A stretch of 64,000 nucleotides of DNA from Thermosporothrix hazakensis (GTDB taxonomy: Bacteria; Chloroflexota; Ktedonobacteria; Ktedonobacterales; Ktedonobacteraceae): positions 45,840-109,839 of the forward strand of contig NZ_QKUF01000020.1 of NCBI RefSeq assembly GCF_003253565.1, given 5' to 3'. The notes under the pieces are model-generated. The model had not been told where the DNA came from. It saw only the letters and a program-made list of their open reading frames with translations, and made no database searches. Made by a program: the position numbers and the translations under genes. This document shows positions 1 to 8,028 of this stretch, piece after piece. How positions within the stretch are numbered: position 1 is the first letter of the stretch; every line of letters begins with the position of its first letter.

Positions 1-628
1 TCGGGCGCAACTGTTGCGAGAGGACACGAATATTTTCCAGGGTGTGTTCAGCAAGCCGGGTAAGCTGCTGTAGCCCGTCAGCAAGCTGTGCGCGTGTCTC
101 TGGCGTGAGCGGCTCCTGAAGGTGTTGCTGCAACAGTTCAGTATGGATCAGCAGCGCCGTGAGATTCTGCCCTGCCTCGTCATGGAGCTCCAGCGCGATG
201 CGGCGGCGTTCGTCCTCCTGCGCCTGAAGAATCAGGTATGAGCGCTCGCGGCGCACCGTTTCCAGCGTGTCGAGCATGCCGTTAAAGGCTCCTGCCAGCT
301 CATCGATCTCGGTATCACTGGAACGGATGGAGGCGCGAGCATCCGTTTTCCCCAGGCTCACTTCACGAATCGTGGTGAGCAGGCCAAACAGTGGGCGGAA
401 GCTGAGTCGGAGCAGCACAATCGTGATAACAAGCGTTGCCAGCGTTGATACGACAATAAAGGTCATATCAATCAGGTAATGGTTCCGCTCAAGGTTGTGG
501 CTGGTGATCCAGAGCGCGACCACTGTTTCTAGCAGGAGGACAAAGGTATTGACGAGGATAACCTTCTCAAAGAGAGAAAGCTTCCAGCGTTGTACGAAGC
601 GTGAGAACAGGCGGGTGATGTTATTCAC
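1..628 (-). CDS. Sensor histidine kinase, C-terminus off window
   Basis: Two-component sensor kinase cut by the left edge. About 209 residues are visible. Two membrane segments (about residues 23-42 and 52-73) are followed by a HAMP linker (about 75-128) and a HisKA_3-type dimerisation helix with the phospho-acceptor in ELHDEAGQ, His149. The HATPase domain lies outside the window. The extracytoplasmic loop is only about 10 residues, so sensing may be within the membrane or through a partner. I chose the GTG at 628 because it overlaps the TGA of the preceding YtkA-like gene by four bases, which implies translational coupling. Histidine kinases of this NarL/LiaS class normally pair with a LuxR-type response regulator, presumably off-window. 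Confidence 0.88.
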   Translation of the reverse strand, partial: MNNITRLFSRFVQRWKLSLFEKVILVNTFVLLLETVVALWITSHNLERNHYLIDMTFIVVSTLATLVITIVLLRLSFRPLFGLLTTIREVSLGKTDARASIRSSDTEIDELAGAFNGMLDTLETVRRERSYLILQAQEDERRRIALELHDEAGQNLTALLIHTELLQQHLQEPLTPETRAQLADGLQQLTRLAEHTLENIRVLSQQLRP

Positions 629-1059
629 AAGAAGTTGCTACACCCTTTTTGAATCTGGTAAGTGGATTGCCCATCATGCACCTCTACATGGACCGTTTTT
701 TCAAGTGTGAGAAAGCCATCTGCCTGCGCCTTGATCTTGATGGCCCAGGGACCGGCCATATACAAATGAATGCGCACAACATAGCGCCCGTTGCCGAGCT
801 CCTTCACGCTGGTGCGCCCGGCATCCATGACCATATTCGTCATATAGGCCTGAGGCGTGACCACCGCCTGCTTGATCGGTCGGCCCTCGGCGTCGAGAAT
901 ATGCACATCGATCGCGGTCATGGTATCGGCTGCTAGCGTTGTCTGGTCGATCGAGAAACGCAGCTCGGCCGGCATAGGCGTGGGCAACAGGATCGCAAGG
1001 ATCAGTATGATGGTACAGGTACAGGAAAGTAAAAGCCAGAAGAAAGGTCGAACGCGCAT
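625..1059 (-). CDS. YtkA-like exported protein
   Basis: A 144-residue protein with one N-terminal hydrophobic helix (about residues 4-25, signal anchor or signal peptide) and an Ig-like beta domain of the YtkA/FixH-like type (segment with MTNMVMDAG, NGRYVV and AGPWAIKI). In-frame TTG at 1071 is possible, but the ATG at 1059 has GAGGG at a good distance, so I start there. YtkA-like domains are often found near copper or heme-copper oxidase genes. The neighbouring BNR protein and CsoR-type repressor fit that theme. Its stop overlaps the GTG of the sensor kinase, so the two are probably made together and it could be the kinase's extracytoplasmic partner (inference). Confidence 0.75.
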   Translation of the reverse strand: MRVRPFFWLLLSCTCTIILILAILLPTPMPAELRFSIDQTTLAADTMTAIDVHILDAEGRPIKQAVVTPQAYMTNMVMDAGRTSVKELGNGRYVVRIHLYMAGPWAIKIKAQADGFLTLEKTVHVEVHDGQSTYQIQKGCSNFL

Positions 1060-1123
1060 AATAGCCCTCAATAGCCGCTAAGCTGAGAATCGATAGTGTA
1101 CATATCAGAACAGAGAACAATGC

Positions 1124-1157
1124 GCTATTCCCTGATAGGATTCTATCAAGGAATAGC
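1124..1157. repeat. Strong inverted repeat between two genes
   Basis: Arms 1124-1138 and 1143-1157 pair over 15 bp with one mismatch around a GATT loop. There is no T-run on either side, so it does not look like a classical terminator. It lies in the leader of the YtkA-like gene, downstream of the BNR-propeller gene, and could be an operator, an mRNA-processing hairpin or an attenuator. Confidence 0.7.
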
Positions 1158-1186
1158 TTAGAGTGCAACGTATCTGCTTGTCTATT

Positions 1187-1198
1187 GGGAGATCTCCC
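1187..1198. repeat. Perfect 12-bp palindrome GGGAGATCTCCC
   Basis: A perfect dyad just past the stop of the BNR-propeller gene (minus strand), 30 bp from the larger inverted repeat at 1124-1157. Function unknown; either a protein-binding site or part of a transcription-end structure. Confidence 0.5.
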
Positions 1199-1219
1199 TA
1201 TTTTGGCTGCAAAAAGTCC

Positions 1220-2341
1220 TTATTCTGTTAAGGCCGTCCATGTTTTGCCCCCATCGCTACTGTGCATGACCTTTGGTGGCAGGAACAGGCTGACGTAGAG
1301 CTGTTGCGGGTTGGCAGGATCTACCACCAGCGAGGTGATATCGGTGCGGTCGAACTGCGCGGTCTTGGTCCAGTGTGACCCCTGATCGTGTGAAACCCAG
1401 ACCTCACGCCCTGCGATGCCATACAGGAAGGTGCCTGCGGGATCGGTGGCAAGGCGTGTGATCGTCTTCTCGTCGGGCAATTTGGCAAGCGTGGGCTGCG
1501 GTGTTGCCTCAGTGTGTACCCAGTGATATACGCCCTCATCGGTCGCGGCGTAGATGGTCGTTTGCTTGCCGAACGAGCCTATCAGGCTCATCACGTTGCC
1601 CTTGATACCATCGAGCTGCCGCCATGTGGCGCCGTTATCCTTGCTCTCGAAGAGCCCCTGTTCACCCCCGATCAGGAGATGACGGGGATCATCGGGGAAG
1701 GGAAGCAATTTGGGTGCCTGCATCTCTGGAAGTGATTGTGCGGGCAACTTGTTCCATGATTTGCCATAATCCCCGGTTTCATACCAGCCCGCATAGAGAT
1801 AAAATGCATAGAAATGGCCGGGCGTATCGGTTCCGGCTGTGATAGTATAAGGGTAGGCAGAACCGGGCAGGTTGGCAGGATTGCGCAATTCCCAGGTTTG
1901 CCCGCCGTTGTCGGTAAAATACATGCCCATTGGAAAATTCTGGCTGGTACTTGGCGTCGCGACCACGCCGATCGCCTTGCTGTCTTTCGGGCTTACTGCC
2001 AGGACGGTGATCATCAGATGATCGAGTGCGCCTTTCGATTCGGGCCATGTCTTGCCGCCATCCGTGCTGGTAAAGAGCCCGTAGTGGGTGCCTAAATACA
2101 TGGTATTCGAGCTGGCACCCAGTGCGACAAAGTGCAGGTGCGTTTTCGGATTTGAGAGCGGTCGGCCCTGCACGGTTGGTGCGGTGCTGGCGTTATACGA
2201 GGCAAGCATCTGCCAGGCGGTCAGACCGGCAATAACGAGTAGCGCCGCCAGAAAGAGCAAGATCAGTTGTTTTCGAGCTCGCTCCGGTTTCTTCGGTGGT
2301 TTTGGTGTATCGTTTTCGACCTGTACAGGTGTCGATGCCAT
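1220..2341 (-). CDS. Membrane-anchored BNR/sortilin-like beta-propeller
   Basis: A 373-residue protein with a short cytosolic N-terminus, one membrane helix (about residues 25-46) and an extracytoplasmic propeller. BNR/Asp-box motifs recur (STDGGKTW, TDNGGQTWE, SKDNGATWR, SHDQGSHWT, SSDGGKTWT). These motifs are structural and occur in sialidases, VPS10/sortilin and the photosystem-assembly factor YCF48. No sialidase catalytic residues are evident, so 'glycosyl hydrolase' would be an over-call. The set BNR propeller, YtkA-like protein and nearby CsoR resembles copper-associated exported protein loci (inference). Confidence 0.75.
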   Translation of the reverse strand: MASTPVQVENDTPKPPKKPERARKQLILLFLAALLVIAGLTAWQMLASYNASTAPTVQGRPLSNPKTHLHFVALGASSNTMYLGTHYGLFTSTDGGKTWPESKGALDHLMITVLAVSPKDSKAIGVVATPSTSQNFPMGMYFTDNGGQTWELRNPANLPGSAYPYTITAGTDTPGHFYAFYLYAGWYETGDYGKSWNKLPAQSLPEMQAPKLLPFPDDPRHLLIGGEQGLFESKDNGATWRQLDGIKGNVMSLIGSFGKQTTIYAATDEGVYHWVHTEATPQPTLAKLPDEKTITRLATDPAGTFLYGIAGREVWVSHDQGSHWTKTAQFDRTDITSLVVDPANPQQLYVSLFLPPKVMHSSDGGKTWTALTE

Positions 2342-2572
2342 AGGATTCTTTCTAGCTGATGCGGAATCACAGGACGATTGAGAAATCAGGTTGTATAGGC
2401 GGCTTTACACGCTTTTATGGGACACCCCTCCGAGCATCCCTGAAGGCGCTACAAAGCCCACACTCATATCATAGCATCTCTTTTCCACTGTGGGGATGGT
2501 CCTGTCAGGAAAGGCTGCCGTGAGGTGCAAGAAACGACGAAGCGTATAAGGATGAGGTCAGAGTTGGACACC

Positions 2573-2601
2573 TTGCCCAACCCCCCCGGGTGTGGTATAG
2601 T
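2573..2601 (+). promoter_or_regulatory. csoR promoter with G/C-tract operator in its spacer
   Basis: TTGCCC (2573-2578), a 17-bp spacer and TATAGT (2596-2601) form a sigma70-type promoter upstream of the CsoR gene. The spacer contains the dyad ACCC-CCCC-GGGT (2580-2591). CsoR-family operators are pseudo-palindromes with GC tracts, so this is a likely autoregulatory site. The promoter reading is direct from sequence; repressor binding is inferred. Confidence 0.6.
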
Positions 2602-2654
2602 GTGTGTACCGGCTTATTTCAGCAAGACATGTCAGAAGGAAAGGAATAGCAACA

Positions 2655-2924
2655 ATGCATGATGATCGTCGACGCGATGTCTTAAAACGTCTCTCTTACA
2701 TCGAAGGACATGTAGCCGGAATCCGTAAAATGGTCGAGGATGATAAATATTGTGTAGACATTTTACGCCAGACGTACGCGGTGCGCAAAGCCATTGAGAA
2801 GATAGAGCATATGATTCTTGAGGGCCACCTGCATAGCTGTGTGCCCGAGGGCATCAAGGGAGGGCGCGAAGAGGAAGTGATTCAGGAGCTGGTGCAGCTC
2901 TATGATATCGCCGGAAATCGTTAA
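2655..2924 (+). CDS. csoR: CsoR-family copper-sensing repressor
   Basis: An 89-residue all-helical metal-responsive repressor (DUF156). The Cu(I) ligand set is complete and has the canonical spacing: Cys33, His58 and Cys62 (25 then 4 residues). An in-frame extension to 2604 exists, but the ATG at 2655 follows GAAGGAAAGGAA, and the extension would overlap the promoter. CsoR binds operator DNA in the apo form and releases it on Cu(I) binding. No copper ATPase (copA) or chaperone (copZ) is adjacent; the divergent BNR gene and YtkA-like gene are the nearest potential targets. A terminator follows directly. Confidence 0.9.
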   Translation: MHDDRRRDVLKRLSYIEGHVAGIRKMVEDDKYCVDILRQTYAVRKAIEKIEHMILEGHLHSCVPEGIKGGREEEVIQELVQLYDIAGNR

Positions 2925-2937
2925 GCATCAAACAGAC

Positions 2938-2974
2938 AAAGCTGCGGAGGTATTGCTTCCCCGCAGCTTTTTTT
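2938..2974 (+). terminator. Rho-independent terminator after csoR
   Basis: AAGCTGCGG and CCGCAGCTT arms around a short loop, followed by a T-run. It ends the monocistronic csoR transcript. Confidence 0.9.
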
Positions 2975-3053
2975 CTTGCCTGCCCGCCTTATACTGTACC
3001 AAAAATGAGTACTGTGAATCCCGCTACTCAACCCCGAAAAAAGGAGTATGGTG

Positions 3054-4076
3054 ATGCTTTCTCCCTTCAACGCCTATCTGTATCAGCAGGTGCGGGCTGT
3101 GGTGACCGGGCTCACTGATGAGCAGCTAGCATACAGTGCGCCCGCCATTGATCTGCGTCCGCTGCGAGAGGTCGCGATCCATGCCTATCGACCGGTGCTG
3201 GTGGTGGCCTGTGTGGCGACCGGAAAGGAATGGCCGCCGCGCTTGCCGCAGCCTCGGACAGCAGATGAGCTGTTCGCGCAGCTTGCGACGATGCACCAGC
3301 AGATAGAAGCCTGCCTGACCGGGCTGACACCAGAGGACTGGCAACGCACGATTACCCTGCCGTGGAACCCCTCGATCAGCGTCTATGAGGCCCTCATTGA
3401 GAGTATCGGTCATGGGCTGGTGCATGTCGGCTGTATGCAGGGAATTCGTGCCTTTGGGGGCTTCCCGACACCGCCCGAGGAGCCGAAGCCACAGCGCGGA
3501 CAGGCCCCGGGCAAGCGGCTGCTGATCCTGGTTCGGCACTCGCTCTCGCGGGTCGATCCCGCCACAGCGGCGAAGCAGTGGGAACTGACGGAAGAGGGGG
3601 CAGAGCGCTGTCGCGTCCTGGCGCGGCGGCTGGCACCCTATCGACCGACCGCGATTGTGTCCAGCGTGGAACCCAAAGCGCAGGAGACGGCCCGGATCCT
3701 GGCAAGTGAGCTACAGCTTCCCTGGCGCACGGCTGAGAATCTGCATGAGCACGAGCGCGAGGGGATGCCCTTCCTCGATGCGGAGCGCTGGCAGGAGACG
3801 ATTGCCCGTTTCTTTGCGGAGCCGGAGCGGCTGGTTTTTGGGCGTGAGACGGCGCTACAGGCTCGTCAACGCTTTGAACAGGCGTTACAGACGGCGCTCG
3901 CGCAACAGCCAGCAGAGCAACTGATTGTGGTCTCGCACGGGACGGTGTTGACGCTCTTTGCCGCTCAGTTGCTCGGGGTCAAGCCGCTTGCGTTCTGGAA
4001 AGCGCTTGCGATGCCTGCATATCTGGTATTTGAATTGCCGGCGTGGCGCTGTGTTGAAGTGGCACAGCAGGTATAG
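3054..4076 (+). CDS. DinB-like/histidine phosphatase fusion protein
   Basis: A 340-residue two-domain protein. Residues about 1-135 look like a DinB/YfiT-type four-helix domain (paired helices, GHGLVHVG near the end of the bundle). A Pro/Lys-rich linker (about 138-155) leads to a phosphoglycerate-mutase-like histidine phosphatase (about 156-340). In the phosphatase the usual RHG is RHS (LILVRHS), the second histidine is in VVSHGTV, and conserved arginines are visible. Three starts are close together: ATG 3048, GTG 3051 and ATG 3054. Only 3054 sits 7 nt from AAGGAG, so I chose it. DinB-like domains often bind a metal or act in thiol-dependent transfers. The substrate of this fusion is unknown. 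Confidence 0.75.
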   Translation: MLSPFNAYLYQQVRAVVTGLTDEQLAYSAPAIDLRPLREVAIHAYRPVLVVACVATGKEWPPRLPQPRTADELFAQLATMHQQIEACLTGLTPEDWQRTITLPWNPSISVYEALIESIGHGLVHVGCMQGIRAFGGFPTPPEEPKPQRGQAPGKRLLILVRHSLSRVDPATAAKQWELTEEGAERCRVLARRLAPYRPTAIVSSVEPKAQETARILASELQLPWRTAENLHEHEREGMPFLDAERWQETIARFFAEPERLVFGRETALQARQRFEQALQTALAQQPAEQLIVVSHGTVLTLFAAQLLGVKPLAFWKALAMPAYLVFELPAWRCVEVAQQV

Positions 4077-4642
4077 TGGCTGGCGGGCGCTATTTCTTTC
4101 CTCTATAAGTACAGCAAAAGCGAAAAAAGCCGAGAAATCCTGTAATGAAGGACGTGGGGCCTGTGGGTGCAACAAAGGAAGCAACTGGAAAAAAAGTTGA
4201 GTCTGGCCAGCATCCACTTCAGGGAAAGGCTTCACGTCTGCCTTTTTGTATGGAGTATTGAAGGAGAGACTGTGAGGGGAGAATAGATTATAACTATAAC
4301 TCTCGCAGTATATACCATTCAGTTATTTGAGGGAAACTAGTTAATGAGATGATCTTGCATTTTTTAAAGCCGTGTTCTATAATAGAGAGTGGACGGTAAG
4401 AAGATGATATAAAATGTATCCCTATGTGTGCTGGTCTCCGTATTTGAAGTGAGGCTTTTTTTCTTGCGCTTCTCCATCCCGATTTGACGCGAATCTGTGG
4501 AGAAAGAGCGCATAAGCTGTAGAACATGTGTTCAGCTCGCGTCGTTCTGCAGGTGTGGGGTGGTTTTGGTGGTACCTCTTGTTCTTCTAGTAGCGCGTTT
4601 TTACAGTGAATGCGATTCTTACAAGCAAGATGAGGGTGAAAT
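4077..4642. other. Intergenic region, no gene seen
   Basis: About 565 bp without a convincing gene; the second half is AT-rich. The only structure I see is a hairpin with AAAGGC and GCCTTT arms (4225-4245) followed by T residues, which may terminate the upstream gene on the plus strand. The stretch just before 4643 probably carries the promoter of the glycosyltransferase gene, but I could not assign clear -35/-10 boxes. Confidence 0.4.
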
Positions 4643-5806
4643 ATGAAGGTAGCGCATATTGCTCCACCGTGGTTAGCTATACCTCCGAAGAACTACGGCG
4701 GAACAGAAGTTGTGCTGTATAACCTGATCGAAGAGCAAGTGAAACAGGGCCACGACGTAACACTGTTTGCTCCTGGGGATGCCCAGACGTCAGCACGACA
4801 TGTCTCATTTTTCCCGCATGCGTTGCTTGATGAGGGTGCTCCCTGGTCGGCCCATCTCAAGCCTTATTATCATTACTTCAAAGCGATAGAGTATATCAGC
4901 AGACACGATTTTGATATCATTCATACGCATCTCTCATCAGCTTCTGATATGTATCAATATCCGTTGCTGACGCACATCCCTGTTCCGCATGTTTCCACGC
5001 TGCATAGTCCGTTCCCGTTCGACAAGGCCGAGAACTGGGTGGGCGATGCTGATACCTATTACTATGAATGGTTGCGTGACATTCCCTTTGTCGCGATCAG
5101 TAAAAGTGCGCAGAAGCAGGTCCCATTTGTATTGAATTTTGTGGGTGTTGTGCACCACGGTTTACCAATGGAGGTATTTCACCCGAAGACGTTTGAACCC
5201 GCCGACTACGCGGTCTGGCTTGGTCGTATCGTCGCTGACAAGGGAACGCATCTCGCGATTGAGGCAGCAAGAAAGGCCGGTATCCGCCTGATTCTGGCCG
5301 GCACACTTGACTCCTACCTGCCTTCCTCGATTGAGTATTACGAGAAGCAGATCCGACCACAGATTGACGGTCAACAGGTGGTCTATATCGGTCCGGTGAA
5401 TATGCAGCAGAAGATCGAGCTCTTGAGCAAGGCGCGGGTGCTGCTCAACCCGATCGAGTGGGAGGAGCCGTTTGGCATGGTGATGCTGGAAGCGATGGCG
5501 CTTGGTTGCCCGGTCATTTCGTTCGCCCGTGGTGCCGCTCCTGAGATTGTGGCGCCTGGAATCAGCGGTTTTCTGGTGCGCACCCTTGATGAGATGGTGC
5601 AGGCTATTCCAAAGGTGGAGAGCCTTGATCGCACGCTGGTTCGCGCCTATGTCAGACGCCATTTTTCGGCGCAGGTGATGGCAGAGAAGTACACGCGCGT
5701 CTATGAAAAGGTGATTGCGGCGCGTAAGCCTGCGCTGGCTATCACACCGCTGAGCAGCGATGTCCCCCTGAGTCCGCTTAAAACAGACGAGGCTGCTCCG
5801 GCGTAG
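4643..5806 (+). CDS. GT4-family glycosyltransferase
   Basis: A 387-residue GT-B glycosyltransferase. The N-terminal Rossmann half begins MKVAHIAPPW with the glycine-rich NYGGTE acceptor loop. The C-terminal half has the nucleotide-sugar motif EPFGMVMLEA (E-x7-E) and a DKGTHLAIEA helix. It probably transfers a hexose from UDP- or GDP-sugar onto a lipid or polysaccharide acceptor; the sequence does not fix the substrate. No signal peptide or membrane segment, so cytosolic. GAGGGTG precedes the ATG. The 3' end overlaps the convergent DUF72 gene by 29 bp, and no other polysaccharide genes are nearby. Confidence 0.85.
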   Translation: MKVAHIAPPWLAIPPKNYGGTEVVLYNLIEEQVKQGHDVTLFAPGDAQTSARHVSFFPHALLDEGAPWSAHLKPYYHYFKAIEYISRHDFDIIHTHLSSASDMYQYPLLTHIPVPHVSTLHSPFPFDKAENWVGDADTYYYEWLRDIPFVAISKSAQKQVPFVLNFVGVVHHGLPMEVFHPKTFEPADYAVWLGRIVADKGTHLAIEAARKAGIRLILAGTLDSYLPSSIEYYEKQIRPQIDGQQVVYIGPVNMQQKIELLSKARVLLNPIEWEEPFGMVMLEAMALGCPVISFARGAAPEIVAPGISGFLVRTLDEMVQAIPKVESLDRTLVRAYVRRHFSAQVMAEKYTRVYEKVIAARKPALAITPLSSDVPLSPLKTDEAAPA

Positions 5807-6635
5807 TATCGGAAGCGTCAGGCCGCCAGGGAAGTGCCGGGAGCGATACGTGTTGCTGGAGTTGGCGGTATAGCTCCGCACAGATGAAAGGGGAATGTTC
5901 CTCATAGGGGCAGTGGCAAAAGACGTACACCGTGACCCCCTGCTTGAGCCATTGTCCCAGTTGGTGAGCCCACTGAGCGAGAAGCGGTGCGTTCACCTCC
6001 ATGCGGGGATGACCGATATAGCGCACGAAGGCGAAATCGGTGGTGGTGGCGAGGTGCAGCGGAAGGTTCGGCTTGCGCTCTCGTTTCTGCATGTCCTGCA
6101 CTTCTTCTCGGGAACCGATGCGGATGGGCCGCGTGTCCATGATGACGCGTGCTGCCCGGAAGCGCTGAAGCAGTGCATCGAGTTCCTGCGGCTCCTGAAA
6201 GAAGGTGGGGTGCCGCACTTCAACGGCCAGCCGAACATCTTCGGGCCAGCGCTCAAGGAAGCGGTGTAGTTGTGGCAGTTGGTCCGGGCCAAAGGCTGGT
6301 GGGAGCTGTAAGAAGATGGGGCCCAGACGCGAGCCGAGGCCACGCATGCGCTCGATAAAGTGATATGTCTCCGCTGTATGAGCGTCGAGGGGCTCGATGT
6401 GGCTGATATCGCGTGAGATCTTGGGACAGAAGCGGAACGTCTCCGGGGTCTCCTGGCGCCAGCGGGCCACTGTTTCGGCTGATGGAAGCGCGTAGAACGT
6501 CGTGTTTCCTTCGACGGTCGTCAACCGACGACTATACAGGCGAAGAAACTCGCTGGCTGGTGTGCGTTGCGGGAAAAAGCGCCCGACCCATGCTTTGTAA
6601 CCCCACATTGGACAACCGATATAGAACGCTTCCAT
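5778..6635 (-). CDS. DUF72 (YecE-like) TIM-barrel protein
   Basis: A 285-residue DUF72 protein. Family hallmarks are the start FYIGCPMWGYKAWVG, the TTVEGNTTFYALPS segment, FCPKISRDISH, the PAFGPDQL loop and AVEVRHPTFF. DUF72 proteins fold as TIM barrels and are common in bacteria, but their activity is not established. A good ribosome site (AGGAG) precedes the ATG, and a minus-strand promoter lies at 6684-6711. The last 29 bp overlap the convergent glycosyltransferase gene. Confidence 0.88.
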   Translation of the reverse strand: MEAFYIGCPMWGYKAWVGRFFPQRTPASEFLRLYSRRLTTVEGNTTFYALPSAETVARWRQETPETFRFCPKISRDISHIEPLDAHTAETYHFIERMRGLGSRLGPIFLQLPPAFGPDQLPQLHRFLERWPEDVRLAVEVRHPTFFQEPQELDALLQRFRAARVIMDTRPIRIGSREEVQDMQKRERKPNLPLHLATTTDFAFVRYIGHPRMEVNAPLLAQWAHQLGQWLKQGVTVYVFCHCPYEEHSPFICAELYRQLQQHVSLPALPWRPDASDTTPEQPRLF

Positions 6636-6683
6636 AAACTCCTGTGTATCCTTCCTGCATTGATTTGATTCAACGTTTCATAC

Positions 6684-6711
6684 TCTATATGGGACAGACT
6701 CTCCTTGTCAA
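6684..6711 (-). promoter_or_regulatory. Promoter of the DUF72 gene
   Basis: On the minus strand, TTGACA (6711-6706), a 16-bp spacer and TATAGA (6689-6684). Start of transcription would be near 6677, giving a short leader to the ATG at 6635. Confidence 0.55.
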
Positions 6712-6732
6712 GCAAGATGGGTGCCTGTCTCT

Positions 6733-6750
6733 GTAGTTTGTACAAACTGG
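6733..6750. promoter_or_regulatory. Operator-like palindrome, site 1
   Basis: Contains the perfect palindrome AGTTTGTACAAACT (6735-6748). A second, related site lies at 6855-6872 (14 of 18 positions shared, both with GTTT-N4-AAAC). This is the form expected of a TetR- or LacI-type operator pair between two divergent genes. The regulator is not in the window. Confidence 0.55.
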
Positions 6751-6840
6751 TTTTGTGTTCCCGATTCTCAAGCATGCAAGAGCAGGGAGCCACTGTGAAA
6801 GCAAGGAAATCCTGCCTGTTGCCCGAATTACCCCGCGACT

Positions 6841-6872
6841 TTGTGCGATTCTGCGTAGTTTGGATAAACCAG
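6841..6872 (+). promoter_or_regulatory. Hydrolase promoter overlapped by operator site 2
   Basis: TTGTGC (6841-6846), a 16-bp spacer and GATAAA (6863-6868) are a plausible promoter for the hydrolase at 6896. The operator-like dyad GTTT-GGAT-AAAC (within 6855-6872) covers the -10 box, so a bound protein would block initiation. Confidence 0.45.
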
Positions 6873-6895
6873 TTTGCCTGAAATAAGGAGAGGTT

Positions 6896-7549
6896 ATGGG
6901 ACTGCAAGAGGGTCAAGTGCTTCGGAGGAGCTTCGAGGGCGCATTGAATACCCGCTATTTGCTCTATCTACCCCGCTCCTATGAGCAGGAGGCTGAACAG
7001 CGCTGGCCGCTGATCCTGTTTCTGCATGGGGCCGCGGAGCGCGGGACCGACCTTGAAAAGCTGAAAACGCAGGGACTGCCGAAGCTGCTGCAAAAGGGCG
7101 AGGACTTTCCGTTTCTCGTGCTGATACCCCAATGTCTGCCCGGGGTGCGATGGCGTGTCGATCTACTTGGGGAGCTGCTGGATGAGTTTGTCCAATCCTA
7201 TCGGGTCGATGAAGACCGCATCTATGTGACCGGGATGAGCATGGGCGGCTTCGCGACCTGGGAACTGGCCATGACCTTCCCGCAGCGTTTTGCCGCCATC
7301 GCACCGATTTGTGGAGGCGGCAATCTGGGGACGGTCGCCACGATCAGGCATCTGCCGGTGTGGGCGTTTCATGGGGCGCTGGATCGAGTAGTGCCGCTCG
7401 AATATGCCGAGACAATTGTCCGCAGGCTGGAGCAGTGTGGTGGCAACGTCCGCCTGACCATCTACCCGCGGGGCGGACACGATTCCTGGACGCAGACCTA
7501 TGCGAATCCCGAGCTCTACAAGTGGTTTCTGGCTCAGCGGCGCTCTTGA
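6896..7549 (+). CDS. Alpha/beta hydrolase, prolyl-oligopeptidase/PHB-depolymerase-like
   Basis: A 217-residue serine hydrolase. Oxyanion region LILFLHGAAERG, nucleophile elbow GMSMGG (Ser about 105), acid in HGALDRVVP and histidine in RGGHDSW form a full catalytic triad. The compact size and the AAERGTD loop resemble predicted peptidase/esterase proteins related to prolyl oligopeptidases and PHB depolymerases. No signal peptide is seen, so probably cytosolic. AAGGAGAGG precedes the ATG. Two operator-like palindromes upstream suggest repression by a dimeric regulator. The end overlaps the convergent membrane-protein gene by 16 bp. Confidence 0.82.
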   Translation: MGLQEGQVLRRSFEGALNTRYLLYLPRSYEQEAEQRWPLILFLHGAAERGTDLEKLKTQGLPKLLQKGEDFPFLVLIPQCLPGVRWRVDLLGELLDEFVQSYRVDEDRIYVTGMSMGGFATWELAMTFPQRFAAIAPICGGGNLGTVATIRHLPVWAFHGALDRVVPLEYAETIVRRLEQCGGNVRLTIYPRGGHDSWTQTYANPELYKWFLAQRRS

Positions 7550-8028
7550 GCCTGTTGGGACTTCAGGCAGGTTGCCAGGAGCCCGGTTGTGGCTCCCCAG
7601 ACCATATGGGCGGCGATCATCAGCGCGTTGCGGCGTGCCGGCTCGCGTTGGGCGGCGGGCGTAATGCCAAGCAGCGGCATCCAGACCAGATAGCTGGCTC
7701 CCCAGATCAACAGCCCGAAGAGTGTTCCCTTGAGGGCGGCGGGAAGCGCTACCCGGTTGGAGAACAGCCTGTAGAGCGCTCCCATTGTTGCGCCATAGCC
7801 AAAATGCGAGATGAGGGAGGCAAGCAACAGGAGCTGCTTATTCCAGTGGAGTTTCAGGTGCAGGCGCCTGGAAATGTCGCGTGTGATGAGTTCTGGGGGC
7901 AGGGCGTACTGTTCTCCTTCGGGAAGCAAGCGCTGTGTGAGGAGCATAAAAATGGTCATAGGAGCGGTTCCGGCACACCCCGAAATCGCTCCTTGCCGCC
8001 AGGAAACAGAACGGTTATCGTGCATCAT
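7534..8028 (-). CDS. Small integral membrane protein
   Basis: A 164-residue protein with about four hydrophobic segments (around residues 13-30, 72-90, 99-119 and 137-157), loosely like YagU/DUF1440-type proteins; I cannot assign a family firmly. Its ATG shares one base with the TAA of the preceding acidic-protein gene (TAATG), so translation is coupled and the pair is an operon. Function unknown. Confidence 0.65.
   Translation of the reverse strand: MMHDNRSVSWRQGAISGCAGTAPMTIFMLLTQRLLPEGEQYALPPELITRDISRRLHLKLHWNKQLLLLASLISHFGYGATMGALYRLFSNRVALPAALKGTLFGLLIWGASYLVWMPLLGITPAAQREPARRNALMIAAHMVWGATTGLLATCLKSQQAQERR

Noticed and set aside
4294..4527. 77-codon minus-strand frame in the 4.1-4.6 kb gap
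   Set aside because: AT-rich, Ser/Ile-rich peptide without ribosome site or context.
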